DNA of 64,000 nt from Campylobacteraceae bacterium (GCA_900753405.1 CAADYZ010000017.1:1-64000); one strand, 5' to 3'. Counted from the stretch's first letter, positions 25,317 through 34,537 are shown. The notes: generated from the letters alone by a model not told the origin. Made by a program: numbers and translations.

Positions 25317-26403
25317 CTAGAAAAGATAGCGGTTTAAAATTTCTGCTTTTTTATTTTGAAATTCTTTTAAAATTTGATTTAAGTTTAAAATTTGAGTTTC
25401 AAGCTTTTCAATGCAAGAGCTAATTTTTTCTTGATCTTTTAAAGGCGGTAGTGGGTGTGAGGAGGGATTTTAGCAATTCCGTCATTGCGAGATTTGACAA
25501 AGTCAAATCGTGGCAATCTATTTTAGATTCGTGGATTGCTTCGGTCGCTTCGCACCTTCGCAATGACGAAAAATCAAGTTTGGATTGTAGCGTGGTGATT
25601 TGGGATAATAGAGATTCAGCGGTGGCGTGGGTGGATTCGCTTATGCCACATTTGGCTACAACTGCACTGATTAAATCCCTATACAGCGCGATTAAGTCTT
25701 TTATAAGTTGGCTTTTAGATTCTACGCTCTCACATTCGCTTACGATTTGTTTTTGAATTTCAAGTGGCGGTTTAGGGATTTGGATGTTTTTAAATTCTTT
25801 CTTTTGTAAATGTTTTAATCCCATTCCTTTAAAATAAAATTCATTGATTAAAGGTGTTAAGCTTTGCAAAATCAAATAAATAAATTGAGTTAAAATTTCT
25901 TTTTCATCAATACTTTTAATCGCATAAGTATCGGTCGAGTAGGCGCATTGTCCGTCAAAAAATTGCACTAATGCGTTGCCACCTGTGGATAAAAAGATGT
26001 TTTTGCCACTAATTAAAGCTGTGTCAAAGCGGTAAATGTTTAATCCGCTCGTGTAAAAAGGGAATTGTCCGCTTGTGTTTTCTTTGGCTTGATTTACTTG
26101 AATGCTTGATTTTGGATTTTCATTGATAGCTTCACCAAGTTTAACTAACTCAAATTTAGAATTTTCAAAAGGATTTGCGTGGTTTGTTTTGCTTGATTTT
26201 GATTTGTGTTGTTTAAAAACGCATTTTTAATTAAAACATTAATGTTTGTTTCATTGTGCGGATTGCCTCTGTCAAAAAGCTGGCTTTTGTAGGAGTTATT
26301 TGGCGATTGAGCGCAAAATAAAGCAATTTGTCTTTTTCGATTTCAAGGGCAAATTTTAAAAATTTTGCCTGCTTTAAGTTCTCTTTGAGAGCTTGGTTTT
26401 GGG
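25317..26403 (-). pseudogene. Decayed C-terminal fragment of a restriction-modification methylase/specificity protein
   Basis: Three reading frames contain consecutive pieces of one protein on the minus strand. First, a methylase C-terminal helix (LKENLKQAKFLKFALEIEKD). Next, in another frame, SQLFDRGNPHNETNINVLI. Then a target-recognition domain, KFELVKLGEAINENPKSS to FYTSGLNIYRF and IPKPPLEIQKQIVSECESVE. A further shift after the about 90-bp repeat at 25479-25570 restores a normal HsdS-like tail, LKDQEKISSCIEKLETQILN, ending at 25317. The layout resembles type IIG or type I specificity proteins. At least three frameshifts and no methylase core make it non-functional. Confidence 0.75.
25479..25570. 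mobile_element. About 90-bp MITE-like repeat with GTCATTGCGA inverted ends (copy A)
   Basis: Begins CGTCATTGCGAG and ends TTCGCAATGACG in inverted orientation, with GTGGCAATC and GTGGATTGC inside. A second copy lies at 49180-49270. This copy interrupts the decayed specificity gene near its 3' end. Confidence 0.75.
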
Positions 26404-27014
26404 CTATTTTGTCTTTGCAAAATGTTGCATTAAATTTAATGTCTCTTTATCAAGCGTGTCGGCTCGTTTTTGTAGGTTTTGCATTACACCCTCAAAGACA
26501 CTTTGGCTCATATTTTGCCCAAATTTTGCCTTTGCGCTTAAATTTTCTACCTTGATGACGCCGACAAAAGTATGCTTTTGCGCGCCATTAGAAGGGCTGT
26601 TTTCAAGGCGAAAATCAGCATTTTGCGGCTCGTATTTATGAACAAGGGCGTTTAAAATCTCGCATTTTTGCGCTAAATCCTGCACCACTTCAAAACGCCC
26701 CTCAATCAACACCGAAAAGAAAAACTGCGTGGGTGTCATCTTGCCGCTTAAAAAGCAAAAAGGTATGTAAGAATAAGGCTTTACCGCACTAAAAGCCACT
26801 TGCAGTTCGTTTTTTAAAAGCTCAAATTTACGCCCACTCCCTGCACCGTGAAAGTAAATGCCGCCTTTTGTAGCGTAATTTTCATCAAAGCAAAAGCTTA
26901 TCGGCACGGCGTATGGCAGGGGCGTGTCGGGTATAACCATCGTCCCAAGGGCATTTGCGAAAGCATAGTTTTGATAAGCGTTAAATCCTCACACTCAAAT
27001 TCATCTCGTCTCAT
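26404..27014 (-). pseudogene. Frameshifted pyridoxamine-5'-phosphate-oxidase-like (Nim-type) flavoprotein gene
   Basis: The body, from MVIPDTPLPYAVPISF, carries YFHGAGSGRKFELL and QNLQKRADTL, like Nim-type FMN proteins of the split-barrel family. A start at 27014 with AAGGCG upstream gives MRRDEFECEDLTLIKTMLSQ, the expected family N-terminus, but in another frame. One missing A in the short A-run near 26957 (CGCAAATGCC) would join the two parts as SQNALGTMVIPD. I call it a single-frameshift pseudogene; a sequencing error cannot be excluded. Family members are often linked to nitroimidazole reduction, but many have unknown roles. Confidence 0.7.
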
Positions 27015-27176
27015 CTTACGCCTTTTTAAGCAAATTTTGCGCAGTATTTTAACGATTTGCTACTTAAAACAACGCTTTACGCCTTGCTTACAGCAAAATA
27101 AGCAAGCCTTTACAAATTTTCTTTTGTTATCATCTTGTGCCTTTTTCGTGTCGTGTTTAATGTTGTCGTAATTTTG

Positions 27177-27200
27177 CTAAAATCAAATTTGATTTTGACA
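27177..27200. repeat. SNSxLT element, TCAAATTTGATTTTGACA form, upstream of tal
   Basis: TAAAATCAAATTTGATTTTGACA lies 59 nt before tal. The rest of 27015-27258 contains a likely -10 (TAGAAT near 27230) but no gene I can support. Confidence 0.8.
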
Positions 27201-27258
27201 TTTTAAGTGGCTTTTTAGTCAAACAAAGTAGAATTTCGCCTCAAAAAAAGGAGCGAGG

Positions 27259-28296
27259 ATGCGAAATTTTAGCCTTTGGTGCGACTACATCAGCAGAGAT
27301 TTTTTATTAAACGGCGAGTTTGACGAGTTGTTAAAAAGCGGCGTCATAACAGGCGTTACGACCAACCCCGCCATCTTCAAAGAGGCGTTAAGCTCGCCTA
27401 CTTACGCCGAGCAAAAGGCGTCTTTTGCCAAGAAAAACGCCAAAAAACTCTACGAAATTCTAGCCGCGAGTGATGTGAAACTCGCGGCACAAAAAATGCT
27501 CGCCCTTTACGCAAAAAGCCTTGCAGAAGAACAAAATGCCGAAGGGTTTGTGAGCTTTGAGATCAGCCCTGCGTTGAGTTTTTTAAACAAGGCGAGTTTT
27601 GCGGAGGCAAAGAAGCTTTTTGCGGCGGTGAAGATGCCAAATGTGATGGTGAAAATCCCTGCCACGCCGCAGGGTTTGAAAGCGGCTGAAAAGCTCGTTG
27701 CAAGCGGCATTAGCGTCAATGCGACTCTCGTTTTTAGCCACAAACAAACCAGCCAATGCGTCAAGGCGTTTGAAAAAGGCACGCGGCGGTTTTTGAAAAA
27801 ATTCCCGCACTGCCCGCCGCCTGAGTGCGTTGTTAGCATCTTTGTCAGCAGGTTTGACCGCGCCCTCAATGCAAAATGCCGCCAACTTGGCTTGCCACTT
27901 AACGAATTTGGCGTGAAAAACGCGATCTACTGCTACAATTTGATCGAAAAAAGCGCCCTTAAAAATGTCCGCACGCTTTTTGCCTCAACGGGTGCTGAAG
28001 GGGTGAATAAACTCAACACCCAACTAGGCGAGCCGCCACTTTGCAAGGACTACTACATCAACGCTTTACTCCTGCCTCACACCATCAACACCGCCCCGCT
28101 TAGCGCGCTCAAAGCTTTTGTCCAACGCAAAACACACGAATTTGTCACGCTGCCAAGCGAGGAAGAGTTGAATAAATTTTTTGTAAAAATGCAGCCTGCG
28201 GTGGAGTATGACGCGCTTTGCGAGCAGCTTTTGAGCGATGGTTTGGAGGCGTTTGAGCGGGCGTTTAGCGAGATTTTAAAGAGCGTGAAGAGATGA
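27259..28296 (+). CDS. tal: Transaldolase
   Basis: Moves a dihydroxyacetone unit between sugar phosphates in the non-oxidative pentose phosphate pathway. Motifs: GVTTNPAIFKEA (about 32-43), the Schiff-base lysine in VMVKIPATPQGL (Lys132), and INATLVFS-like VNATLVFSHKQ. Length 345 is slightly above usual for epsilon transaldolases. AAAGGAGCGAGG precedes the ATG. The stop overlaps the next gene by 4 nt (ATGA). Confidence 0.93.
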   Translation: MRNFSLWCDYISRDFLLNGEFDELLKSGVITGVTTNPAIFKEALSSPTYAEQKASFAKKNAKKLYEILAASDVKLAAQKMLALYAKSLAEEQNAEGFVSFEISPALSFLNKASFAEAKKLFAAVKMPNVMVKIPATPQGLKAAEKLVASGISVNATLVFSHKQTSQCVKAFEKGTRRFLKKFPHCPPPECVVSIFVSRFDRALNAKCRQLGLPLNEFGVKNAIYCYNLIEKSALKNVRTLFASTGAEGVNKLNTQLGEPPLCKDYYINALLLPHTINTAPLSALKAFVQRKTHEFVTLPSEEELNKFFVKMQPAVEYDALCEQLLSDGLEAFERAFSEILKSVKR

Positions 28297-28721
28297 TTTG
28301 GCTGGCACAAACTGACACAACGGCGGGCTTTTTAAGCCACGACCAAGCCGCGCTTAACCGCCTAAAAGGGCGAGACGAGGCACAAAAATGTCTCATTTGC
28401 GTGGATTCTTTTTTAAAAGCGGGCGAATTTGTGCGGCTTGAAAAAGCCTTTTTTAACCGCGTCCGCCGCGCAAAACGCACAACTTTTCTTTGCAACTCGC
28501 GCGCATTAAGAGTGTGCAAAGACGCCCGCCACGCCGAATTTTTACGGACAAATTTACAAGGTTGGGCGTTTTCAACGAGCGCAAACCGCCACGGCGAGGG
28601 TTTTGACGAGGCGTGGGCGAGGCGGGCAGCGGACGCGGTTGAAGCGGGCGTGGAGTTTAGTCAGAGGCAAAATTCGGCGATGTTTAAGCTTGGAAAACGG
28701 CGACTTGTGCGGTTGCGGTGA
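28293..28721 (+). CDS. Sua5/YciO/YrdC-like protein (short Campylobacter form)
   Basis: A 142-residue protein beginning IWLAQTDTTAGFLSHDQAALN, with FNRVRRAKRTTFL, LRVCKD and FSTSANRHGEGFDEAWA. These are the substrate-binding features of YrdC/Sua5 proteins, which make threonylcarbamoyl-AMP for the t6A37 tRNA modification. It is shorter than canonical TsaC (about 190) and lacks some KxR/SxN context, so it may be a paralogue with another role. Translationally coupled to tal by a 4-nt overlap. Confidence 0.7.
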   Translation: MIWLAQTDTTAGFLSHDQAALNRLKGRDEAQKCLICVDSFLKAGEFVRLEKAFFNRVRRAKRTTFLCNSRALRVCKDARHAEFLRTNLQGWAFSTSANRHGEGFDEAWARRAADAVEAGVEFSQRQNSAMFKLGKRRLVRLR

Positions 28722-28754
28722 GCTTTTGGTTGCGAATTTTGCTGTTTTGTTGAG

Positions 28755-28773
28755 AGCAAATTTGAATTTAACA
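28755..28773. repeat. SNSxLT element (degenerate)
   Basis: GCAAATTTGAATTTAACA-like copy, the first of three in the 262-nt gap between the Sua5-like gene and recO. I see no gene in this gap. Confidence 0.6.
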
Positions 28774-28850
28774 ATTTACGAATTTGTAAAAACCGAAAAA
28801 CTTGTGACAACTGCTAGCAAAATCAATTCCAAAAATTTAAAACTGCGAAA

Positions 28851-28890
28851 TTCAAATTTGATTTTGACATTTTTGCAAAAACCGAATTTG
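28851..28890. repeat. SNSxLT element, facing pair
   Basis: TTCAAATTTGATTTTGACA followed by TTTTTGCAAAAACCGAATTTG; the halves can pair to form a hairpin. Confidence 0.8.
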
Positions 28891-28933
28891 TTAATTAATG
28901 TTTAGCAAAAGTTGATAATCATTTTTAAAAAGT

Positions 28934-28980
28934 CTCAAATTTGGTTTTTGCAAAACGGCAAGTTGTCAAAACCGAATTTG
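28934..28980. repeat. SNSxLT element, facing pair after the recO stop
   Basis: TCAAATTTGGTTTTTGCA, 10-nt spacer, TTGTCAAAACCGAATTTG. It lies 3 nt beyond the recO stop and can form a terminator-like hairpin. Confidence 0.85.
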
Positions 28981-28983
28981 GGG

Positions 28984-29592
28984 TTAAAAACCTTCACAGA
29001 TGATCTCATAAAGTGCTTTGACGACATCGTCTTCGAGGTGGGTTGTCTTGCGTGAAGCAAAAAGCTCACCAACGCCGCCAAACGCCCGCCGCCCCGAGCA
29101 AAACGCGTGCGTAGGCACAAACGCCCGCCCAAGCGCGACCTCGCCTTGAAGCGGCTTTTCGCACACCTCACACCACGCATTCGCTGCCAGCCGCCCTTCG
29201 TAAAAAAGCAGCTCTAAAAATGCCTCGACAACCACGCGATACGGGTTTTGGCGTGACATTTTTCGCGCCGCATTCTCAAAAAGCTCAAAATAAAACGGCT
29301 CTAAATTCTCAACTTGTGATAAATGTTCGCAACAAAGTCGGCAAAAATTCTGCCAAACGCCAAACCTCTCGCGCTCAGCTAACCACGAAAAACCATACTG
29401 CATCACTCTTCGCAAACGCGGCAAAAACACAGGCGACTCTTCCAGCTCAAAGTCGATCTTAAACCCAGTCATCACCACGCTGTGGCGGGCGGCGTAAAAG
29501 CGGTAAGTTTTAAACAAACCTGTGGCGGTGAGGACAAAAACGACACAATCCTCCTCGCGGACGGGAAGGACTTTTAGGATGTAGCCTTGCAA
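28984..29592 (-). CDS. recO: Recombination protein RecO (short epsilon form)
   Basis: Mediator that loads RecA together with RecR. It begins LQGYILKVLPVREEDCVVFVLT, the OB-fold start of epsilon RecO, then YRFYAARHSVVMTGFKIDFELEE, a helical middle, and a small Cys motif (CEVCEKPL). I chose the TTG at 29592 because AAAGGAG lies 5 nt upstream and the resulting 202 residues match the family; a longer open frame to 29691 has an AT-rich, non-conserved leader and no ribosome site. Divergent from rpsA. Confidence 0.87.
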   Translation of the reverse strand: MQGYILKVLPVREEDCVVFVLTATGLFKTYRFYAARHSVVMTGFKIDFELEESPVFLPRLRRVMQYGFSWLAERERFGVWQNFCRLCCEHLSQVENLEPFYFELFENAARKMSRQNPYRVVVEAFLELLFYEGRLAANAWCEVCEKPLQGEVALGRAFVPTHAFCSGRRAFGGVGELFASRKTTHLEDDVVKALYEIICEGF

Positions 29593-29703
29593 AACTCTCC
29601 TTTGCGGCGGTTGAGTGCTAAAAAGCAACTTTTTGTGAAAAATATTAAAAAATTTAAGGTTAAAAGTTGATAAATTTGCGTATTTAAACATTTTTTAAAG
29701 CAT

Positions 29704-29717
29704 TTTTTGGCTATCAT
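29704..29717 (+). promoter_or_regulatory. Probable rpsA promoter
   Basis: TTTTTTGGCTATCAT with a -10-like TATCAT at 29712-29717, about 60 nt before the rpsA start, in the recO-rpsA divergent gap. Confidence 0.4.
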
Positions 29718-29778
29718 TGCGAGATTTCCACTTAAATTTAAGTTATTTTGTGGGGTGATTTTTCTAAGAAGGACAACA

Positions 29779-31428
29779 ATGTTAGAGGTGAACGACAAAG
29801 TTCTAAACGGCGAAAGTTTCGCGGAGATGCTTGACGCATCAGAAAAAAGGCAAGAGAGCGGTATTATCGAAGGCACGATTGTTAAGATTGAGAATGATTA
29901 TGCTTATGTTGATGCAGGGCGTAAAACTGAATGCAAGCTTAATTTAGACGAGATTACAGGCGAAGACGGCAAGTTGCTTTTCAAAGAGGGTGACAAGATT
30001 AGTGTTGTAAGAAAAGGCGAGTATTTTGTCTCTTACAAAGATGCGATTGTCGGGCAAAAAGTTAAAGACTTCATCGACTCTTATGACGAAAATGCAGAAA
30101 ACAAAATCGAAGTTAAATTCACACGCATCAACAAACGCGGCGACCTAACGGGCTACAACGCCGAGGGCGTGAGGTTTATTATGCCAAATAGGCAATGCGG
30201 CAACAAAGACGCAAACAAAGTTTTAGGCAAAACGCTGCTTGTAAAAATCTACAAAGTAAATAAAGAAGACCAAGAAATTCTAGTCTCTCGCCGCAAAGTT
30301 TTAGACGAGCAAAGAGCGCTTAAAGACGAACGCCTAGCAGCAATTAAAGACAACCAAGATGTCATCAAAGGCATCGTAAGAAAGATTATGAGTTATGGAA
30401 TGTTTGTTGATGTTGGTGGCGTGGATGGACTTGTGCATTACAGCCAAATCAGCTACAAAGGTCCAGTAAATCCAACTTCAACTTACAAAGAAGGTGACGA
30501 AGTTAGCGTTAAAGTCATCGGTTTTAACGAAGAGAAAAAACAACTTTCACTCTCAATCAAAGCAACGCTTAGCGACCCGTGGAGCGAGGTTGAGGAGAGC
30601 TTGGAGCTTGGGGATCAAATTCAAGTAACCGTCAGCAACATCGAAGAATACGGCGCGTTCGTGGATCTTGGCAATGAGGTCGAAGGTTTCTTACACATCA
30701 GCGAAATTTCGTGGGACAAAAACACAAAAGACATCCGCAACTACATTAAAGAAGGCGATGTGATTGATGTTGAGGTGATCGAGATCGACCGCGAGAAACG
30801 CAGACTTCGCGTCAGCCTCAAAAACTTGCTTGCAAAACCATTTGACTCATTCAAAAGCACTTACAAAGTCGGCGACATCGTAAAAGGCACGGTTGTTAGC
30901 CTAACCGACTTTGGCGCGTTTTTGTCAGTAAGTGGCGTTGAAGGACTTTTACACAACGAAGATCTAAACTGGGAGAAGAGCCAAAAATGCAAAGAGGTGC
31001 TTAAAAAAGGCGATGTCATTGAGGTTAAAATCTCAAAACTTGACACCGACAGCGGGAAGATCTCATTTAGCGCAAAAGCTTTAACGGACGGACCAGTTGC
31101 CATTTTTGCTAAAACTCACAAAGAGGGCGACATCGTAAAAGGGACGATCGAGGAGATTAAAGACTTTGGCGTGTTTGTAAAACTTGGCGAAGGTGTGGAT
31201 GGGCTTATCCGCACTGAGGATTTGGGCAACAACGCAGGCGAGTTGAAAATCGGCGATGAGATCGAGAGTGCGATCTTATTCATTGACGACTTGCGAAACC
31301 GCGTCCGCCTAAGCATCCGCCGCAAAGAAAGGCAGGCTGAGAGAAACTCGCTAAACGAGTTTAACAGCCGCGAAAATAACGACGAGAAAAACTCACTTGG
31401 TGATTTAATCCGCGGAGCGTTGAAATAA
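29779..31428 (+). CDS. rpsA: 30S ribosomal protein S1
   Basis: mRNA-binding ribosomal protein made of repeated S1 (OB-fold) domains. I see GTIVKIENDYAYVDAG, GIVRKIMSYGMFVDVGGVDGLVHYSQIS, VTVSNIEEYGAFVDLGNEVEGFLHISEISW, GTVVSLTDFGAFLSVSGVEGLLHNEDL and GTIEEIKDFGVFVKLGEGVDGLIRTEDL, plus a weaker second repeat: six in all. I chose the ATG at 29779 because AAGGAC lies upstream; the extension to 29707 lacks one. No dispersed element interrupts it. Confidence 0.96.
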   Translation: MLEVNDKVLNGESFAEMLDASEKRQESGIIEGTIVKIENDYAYVDAGRKTECKLNLDEITGEDGKLLFKEGDKISVVRKGEYFVSYKDAIVGQKVKDFIDSYDENAENKIEVKFTRINKRGDLTGYNAEGVRFIMPNRQCGNKDANKVLGKTLLVKIYKVNKEDQEILVSRRKVLDEQRALKDERLAAIKDNQDVIKGIVRKIMSYGMFVDVGGVDGLVHYSQISYKGPVNPTSTYKEGDEVSVKVIGFNEEKKQLSLSIKATLSDPWSEVEESLELGDQIQVTVSNIEEYGAFVDLGNEVEGFLHISEISWDKNTKDIRNYIKEGDVIDVEVIEIDREKRRLRVSLKNLLAKPFDSFKSTYKVGDIVKGTVVSLTDFGAFLSVSGVEGLLHNEDLNWEKSQKCKEVLKKGDVIEVKISKLDTDSGKISFSAKALTDGPVAIFAKTHKEGDIVKGTIEEIKDFGVFVKLGEGVDGLIRTEDLGNNAGELKIGDEIESAILFIDDLRNRVRLSIRRKERQAERNSLNEFNSRENNDEKNSLGDLIRGALK

Positions 31429-31473
31429 CTGGCGAAAAGTTTGGTTTGTTGCGGTTAGTTTTGCGAAGTTGTT

Positions 31474-31491
31474 TCAAATTCGGTTTTGACA
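31474..31491. repeat. SNSxLT element after rpsA
   Basis: TCAAATTCGGTTTTGACA in the 235-nt rpsA-serA gap. Nothing else that I recognise lies there. Confidence 0.85.
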
Positions 31492-31663
31492 ACTTTGCTA
31501 GCCTTTGACTCGCGTGAGTTGAAGGCTAAACTGCCGCGTTTAGGCTAGGCTTTGGGAACAAACGCCACGCTTAACTACAAACCAACCTCTTAACAAATGC
31601 AAAGGTTTAACCCAAAACTTCTTTATGTGACACTAGTCACAACTACTAACAAAGGAAACATAA

Positions 31664-33241
31664 ATGAAAAAAATTGTTGTCTGTGATGCTATCCACGAGG
31701 TTGGTTTTGACATTTTGGCAAACCAAGATGGCATCGAAGTTGTCAATGCTGTTAAAGTGCCAAAAAACGAGCTAGGCGCGGTGATCGCGGATGCGGATGT
31801 GCTCATCACCCGCAGCTCAACTGAGTGCGACCAAGCCTTTGTCGAGCAGGCAAAAAAACTGACCGCTCTCGTGCGCGCGGGCGTTGGCGTGGATAATGTA
31901 GATATCGACTTTTGCAGCAAAAAAGGGATCGTGGTGATGAATGTGCCAACTGCGAATACGATCGCCGCGGTTGAGATGACGATGTGCCACCTCATCAACT
32001 CGGCAAGAAAGTTTGTCGGCGCGGTCAATGACCTCACACAAGACAAAATTTGGAATCGCGAAAAATGGTATGGCAGCGAGCTTTTTGGCAAAACGCTAGG
32101 CGTCATCGGCTTTGGCAACATCGGCTCACGCGTGGCGGTGCGCGCGATGGCGTTTGGGATGAAAGTAGTTGCTTACGACCCTTACATCGAAGCGGTAAAA
32201 GCCACCAGCACGGGCGCAACCTACACAACCAACTTTGACGACATTCTAGCCTGCGACTTCATCACCATCCACACGCCAAAAAACAAAGAGACGACAAATA
32301 TGATCGACCAGCCGCAGATCGACAAGATGAAAGACGGCGTCAGACTCATCAACTGCGCACGCGGCGGACTTTACAACGAAGACGCACTTTTTGCAAACCT
32401 CAAAAGCGGCAAGATCGCCTATGCGGGGATTGATGTTTTTGTTAAAGAGCCGGGCAACACAAGTCCGCTTTTAGACCTTCCAAACCTCAGCGCGACCGCA
32501 CACCTTGGCGCAAACACACTTGAATCACAAGAAAACATCGCCCGACAAGCGGTTGAAGCGGCGATTGACGCGGCAAAAGGCATCTGCTATCCAAACGCCT
32601 TGAATTTGCCGATTAAAACCAACGAACTTCCGCAGGAGATCGCGCCTTTTGTCGAGCTTGTCTCAAAACTTGGCTACTTTGGCGCGCAAATTTTACGCAA
32701 ACAAATTCGCGGCGTTACGCTTGAAGCTGAGGGCGAGGTTTCAAAATTTGCTGAGAGTTTGCTAACTTTTGGCTTGGTTGGCGCGCTCAAAGAGAGTATG
32801 GGTGAGAACATTAACTATGTAAATGCGCGATTTGTCGCGGGCGAAAACGGCATCGAGCTTCAAACCGCCACTTCACACGCGACAAACTACACAAACAAAA
32901 TCACCCTTAAACTCATCGCAAATGACGAAATTTTCTCAATCTCAGGCGTTGCGTTTGGCGAGGGCGAGCAAAGGATTGTCGGGATTAACGAGTTTAAAAC
33001 CGACTTTAAGCCAAAAGGGAAGATGATCGTCTTTAAAAACAAGGACATCCCGGGCGTTATCGCGCAGATCAGCTCGATTTTAGCGGCACAAAACATCAAC
33101 ATCGCAGACTTCCGACTCGGACGCGGCAAAGGCGGCGAGGCGTTGGCGGTTGTGTTAGTCGATGAGGAGATCAGCCAGGGCGTTTTGGAAAAACTCGCAC
33201 AAGTCGAGGCGTGCTTACGCGTGCAATACGCAGAAATTTAA
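31664..33241 (+). CDS. serA: D-3-phosphoglycerate dehydrogenase
   Basis: First enzyme of serine synthesis. The Rossmann motif GFGNIGSRVAVRAMAFG lies at about 146-162. Catalytic Arg (NCARGGLYNED), Glu (DVFVKEPG) and His (TAHLGANT) follow. After an intervening domain, a C-terminal ACT domain (IPGVIAQISSILAAQNINIADFRLGR, about 455-525) implies allosteric control by serine. Length 525 matches the long form. AAAGGAAAC precedes the ATG. Confidence 0.95.
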   Translation: MKKIVVCDAIHEVGFDILANQDGIEVVNAVKVPKNELGAVIADADVLITRSSTECDQAFVEQAKKLTALVRAGVGVDNVDIDFCSKKGIVVMNVPTANTIAAVEMTMCHLINSARKFVGAVNDLTQDKIWNREKWYGSELFGKTLGVIGFGNIGSRVAVRAMAFGMKVVAYDPYIEAVKATSTGATYTTNFDDILACDFITIHTPKNKETTNMIDQPQIDKMKDGVRLINCARGGLYNEDALFANLKSGKIAYAGIDVFVKEPGNTSPLLDLPNLSATAHLGANTLESQENIARQAVEAAIDAAKGICYPNALNLPIKTNELPQEIAPFVELVSKLGYFGAQILRKQIRGVTLEAEGEVSKFAESLLTFGLVGALKESMGENINYVNARFVAGENGIELQTATSHATNYTNKITLKLIANDEIFSISGVAFGEGEQRIVGINEFKTDFKPKGKMIVFKNKDIPGVIAQISSILAAQNINIADFRLGRGKGGEALAVVLVDEEISQGVLEKLAQVEACLRVQYAEI

Positions 33242-33260
33242 GTCAAATTCGGTTTTGACA
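33242..33260. repeat. SNSxLT element between serA and efp
   Basis: GTCAAATTCGGTTTTGACA starts at the base after the serA stop and fills much of the 41-nt gap before efp. Confidence 0.88.
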
Positions 33261-33282
33261 AATTTAACAAAAAGGATTAGTT

Positions 33283-33852
33283 ATGGCAAGTTATTCTATG
33301 GGAGATTTGAAAAAAGGGCTTAAAATCGAAGTTGATGGCAAACCTTACAAAATCATCGAATACCAACATGTAAAACCGGGCAAAGGTCCAGCGTTCGTGC
33401 GCGTGAAGATCAAGTCGTTTTTAGACGGCAAAGTGCTTGAAAAAACGATCCACGCGGGGGATAAATGCGAGTCGCCAAACCTCGAAGAAAAAGAGATGCA
33501 ATACCTATATGACGATGGCGTTGCGTGCCAGTTTATGGATGTTGAAAGCTACGAGCAAGTTGCGATTAACGACGAAGATGTCGGCGAGGCGAAGAAGTGG
33601 ATGCTCGATGGGATGATGGTGCAGATTATGTTTTACAACGGCAAGGCGATCGGCGTTGAAGTCCCGCAAGTCGTTGAACTTAAAATCATTGAAACCGCGC
33701 CAGACTTCCGAGGCGACACACAAGGCTCAAACAAAAAGCCAGCCACGCTTGAAACGGGCGCGGTCATCCAAATTCCTTTCCACATTTTAGAAGGCGAGGT
33801 TGTGCGAGTTGATACCGTGCGAGGCGAGTATATCGAGCGGGCAAATAAATAA
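33283..33852 (+). CDS. efp: Elongation factor P
   Basis: Relieves ribosome stalling at polyproline. The N-terminal KOW-like domain has Lys34 at the tip of KPGKGPAFVRVK, the position modified in EF-P. Two OB domains follow, ending with the signature region KPATLETGAVIQIPFHI. Length 189 is typical. AAAAAGGATT precedes the ATG. Confidence 0.96.
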   Translation: MASYSMGDLKKGLKIEVDGKPYKIIEYQHVKPGKGPAFVRVKIKSFLDGKVLEKTIHAGDKCESPNLEEKEMQYLYDDGVACQFMDVESYEQVAINDEDVGEAKKWMLDGMMVQIMFYNGKAIGVEVPQVVELKIIETAPDFRGDTQGSNKKPATLETGAVIQIPFHILEGEVVRVDTVRGEYIERANK

Positions 33853-33921
33853 CCTCCGAGCCGTTCGCCGTTTGCGCGGCGCGGCTTTTGCAGGCTCTCC
33901 TCTTGTGCGGCGGGCTTGCTT

Positions 33922-33965
33922 TTGAAATTCGGTTTTTGCAAACTTATCAAAACCGAATTTGAAAT
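33922..33965. repeat. SNSxLT element, facing pair downstream of efp
   Basis: GAAATTCGGTTTTTGCA and ATCAAAACCGAATTTGAAATTC face each other over a short loop, giving a long stem 70 nt beyond the efp stop. The other part of this 159-nt gap has a GC-rich stretch at 33853-33900 with no clear gene. Confidence 0.85.
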
Positions 33966-34011
33966 TCCAACTAACTTTTAGCGCAAAAACGCGTAACCTC
34001 AAAGAAGAAAA

Positions 34012-34482
34012 ATGTCATTTACAAAAGCAAAAACATACCTGCAAAAACGCGGTTTAGGGGAAAATGTGATGGAGTTTGACTGCTCGCTAGCAACGGTGGT
34101 AGAGGCGGCGGTGGCGGTTGGGTGCGCGTCAAAGCAGATCGCAAAAACGCTTTCGTTTTTGGTTGGCGGCGAGGCGGTTTTGGTTGTTGTGGCGGGGGAT
34201 TGTAAAATCGACAACGCCAAGTTTAAAGCCCATTTTGCCACAAAAGCCAAAATGCTTGACGCCGATGTCGTTGAAGAGACGGTCGGACACGCAGTCGGTG
34301 GCGTTTGCCCCTTTGGCGTGAATGAAAATGTAGCGATCTACCTTGACGAGTCGCTTAAACGCCTTGACACGCTCTACCCCTCGTGCGGTAGTGTAAATAG
34401 TGCGGTCAAACTCACCCTCGCTCAGCTTGAAGAGGCGGTTGAATTTAAAGCGTGGGTGGATGTTTGCAGGGTGGTTGAGTAG
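34012..34482 (+). CDS. YbaK/EbsC-family aminoacyl-tRNA deacylase
   Basis: A 156-residue INS-like editing domain: SLATVVEAAVAVGCASKQIAKTLSFLV carries the conserved substrate-site Lys, and VGGVCPFGV is the family GGV-PFG loop. Such proteins hydrolyse mischarged Cys- or Ala-tRNA(Pro) in trans. The exact specificity is not decidable here. A facing pair of elements begins at its stop codon. Confidence 0.88.
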   Translation: MSFTKAKTYLQKRGLGENVMEFDCSLATVVEAAVAVGCASKQIAKTLSFLVGGEAVLVVVAGDCKIDNAKFKAHFATKAKMLDADVVEETVGHAVGGVCPFGVNENVAIYLDESLKRLDTLYPSCGSVNSAVKLTLAQLEEAVEFKAWVDVCRVVE

Positions 34483-34521
34483 TCAAATTTGGTTTTTGCA
34501 AAATGTCAAAAGCGAATTTGA
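34482..34521. repeat. SNSxLT element, facing pair at the YbaK-like stop
   Basis: TCAAATTTGGTTTTTGCA then AAATGTCAAAAGCGAATTTGA; starts at the last base of the YbaK-like stop codon. Confidence 0.85.
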
Positions 34522-34537
34522 AATTTTAAGGAGACAA

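Noticed and set aside
25451..25756. 101-codon plus-strand frame across the MITE-like unit
   Set aside because: It is made by translating the repeat and the dead specificity gene on the wrong strand.
29593..29691. N-terminal extension of recO to an ATG at 29691
   Set aside because: AT-rich, not like RecO, and without a ribosome site. TTG at 29592 has AAAGGAG and gives the family length.
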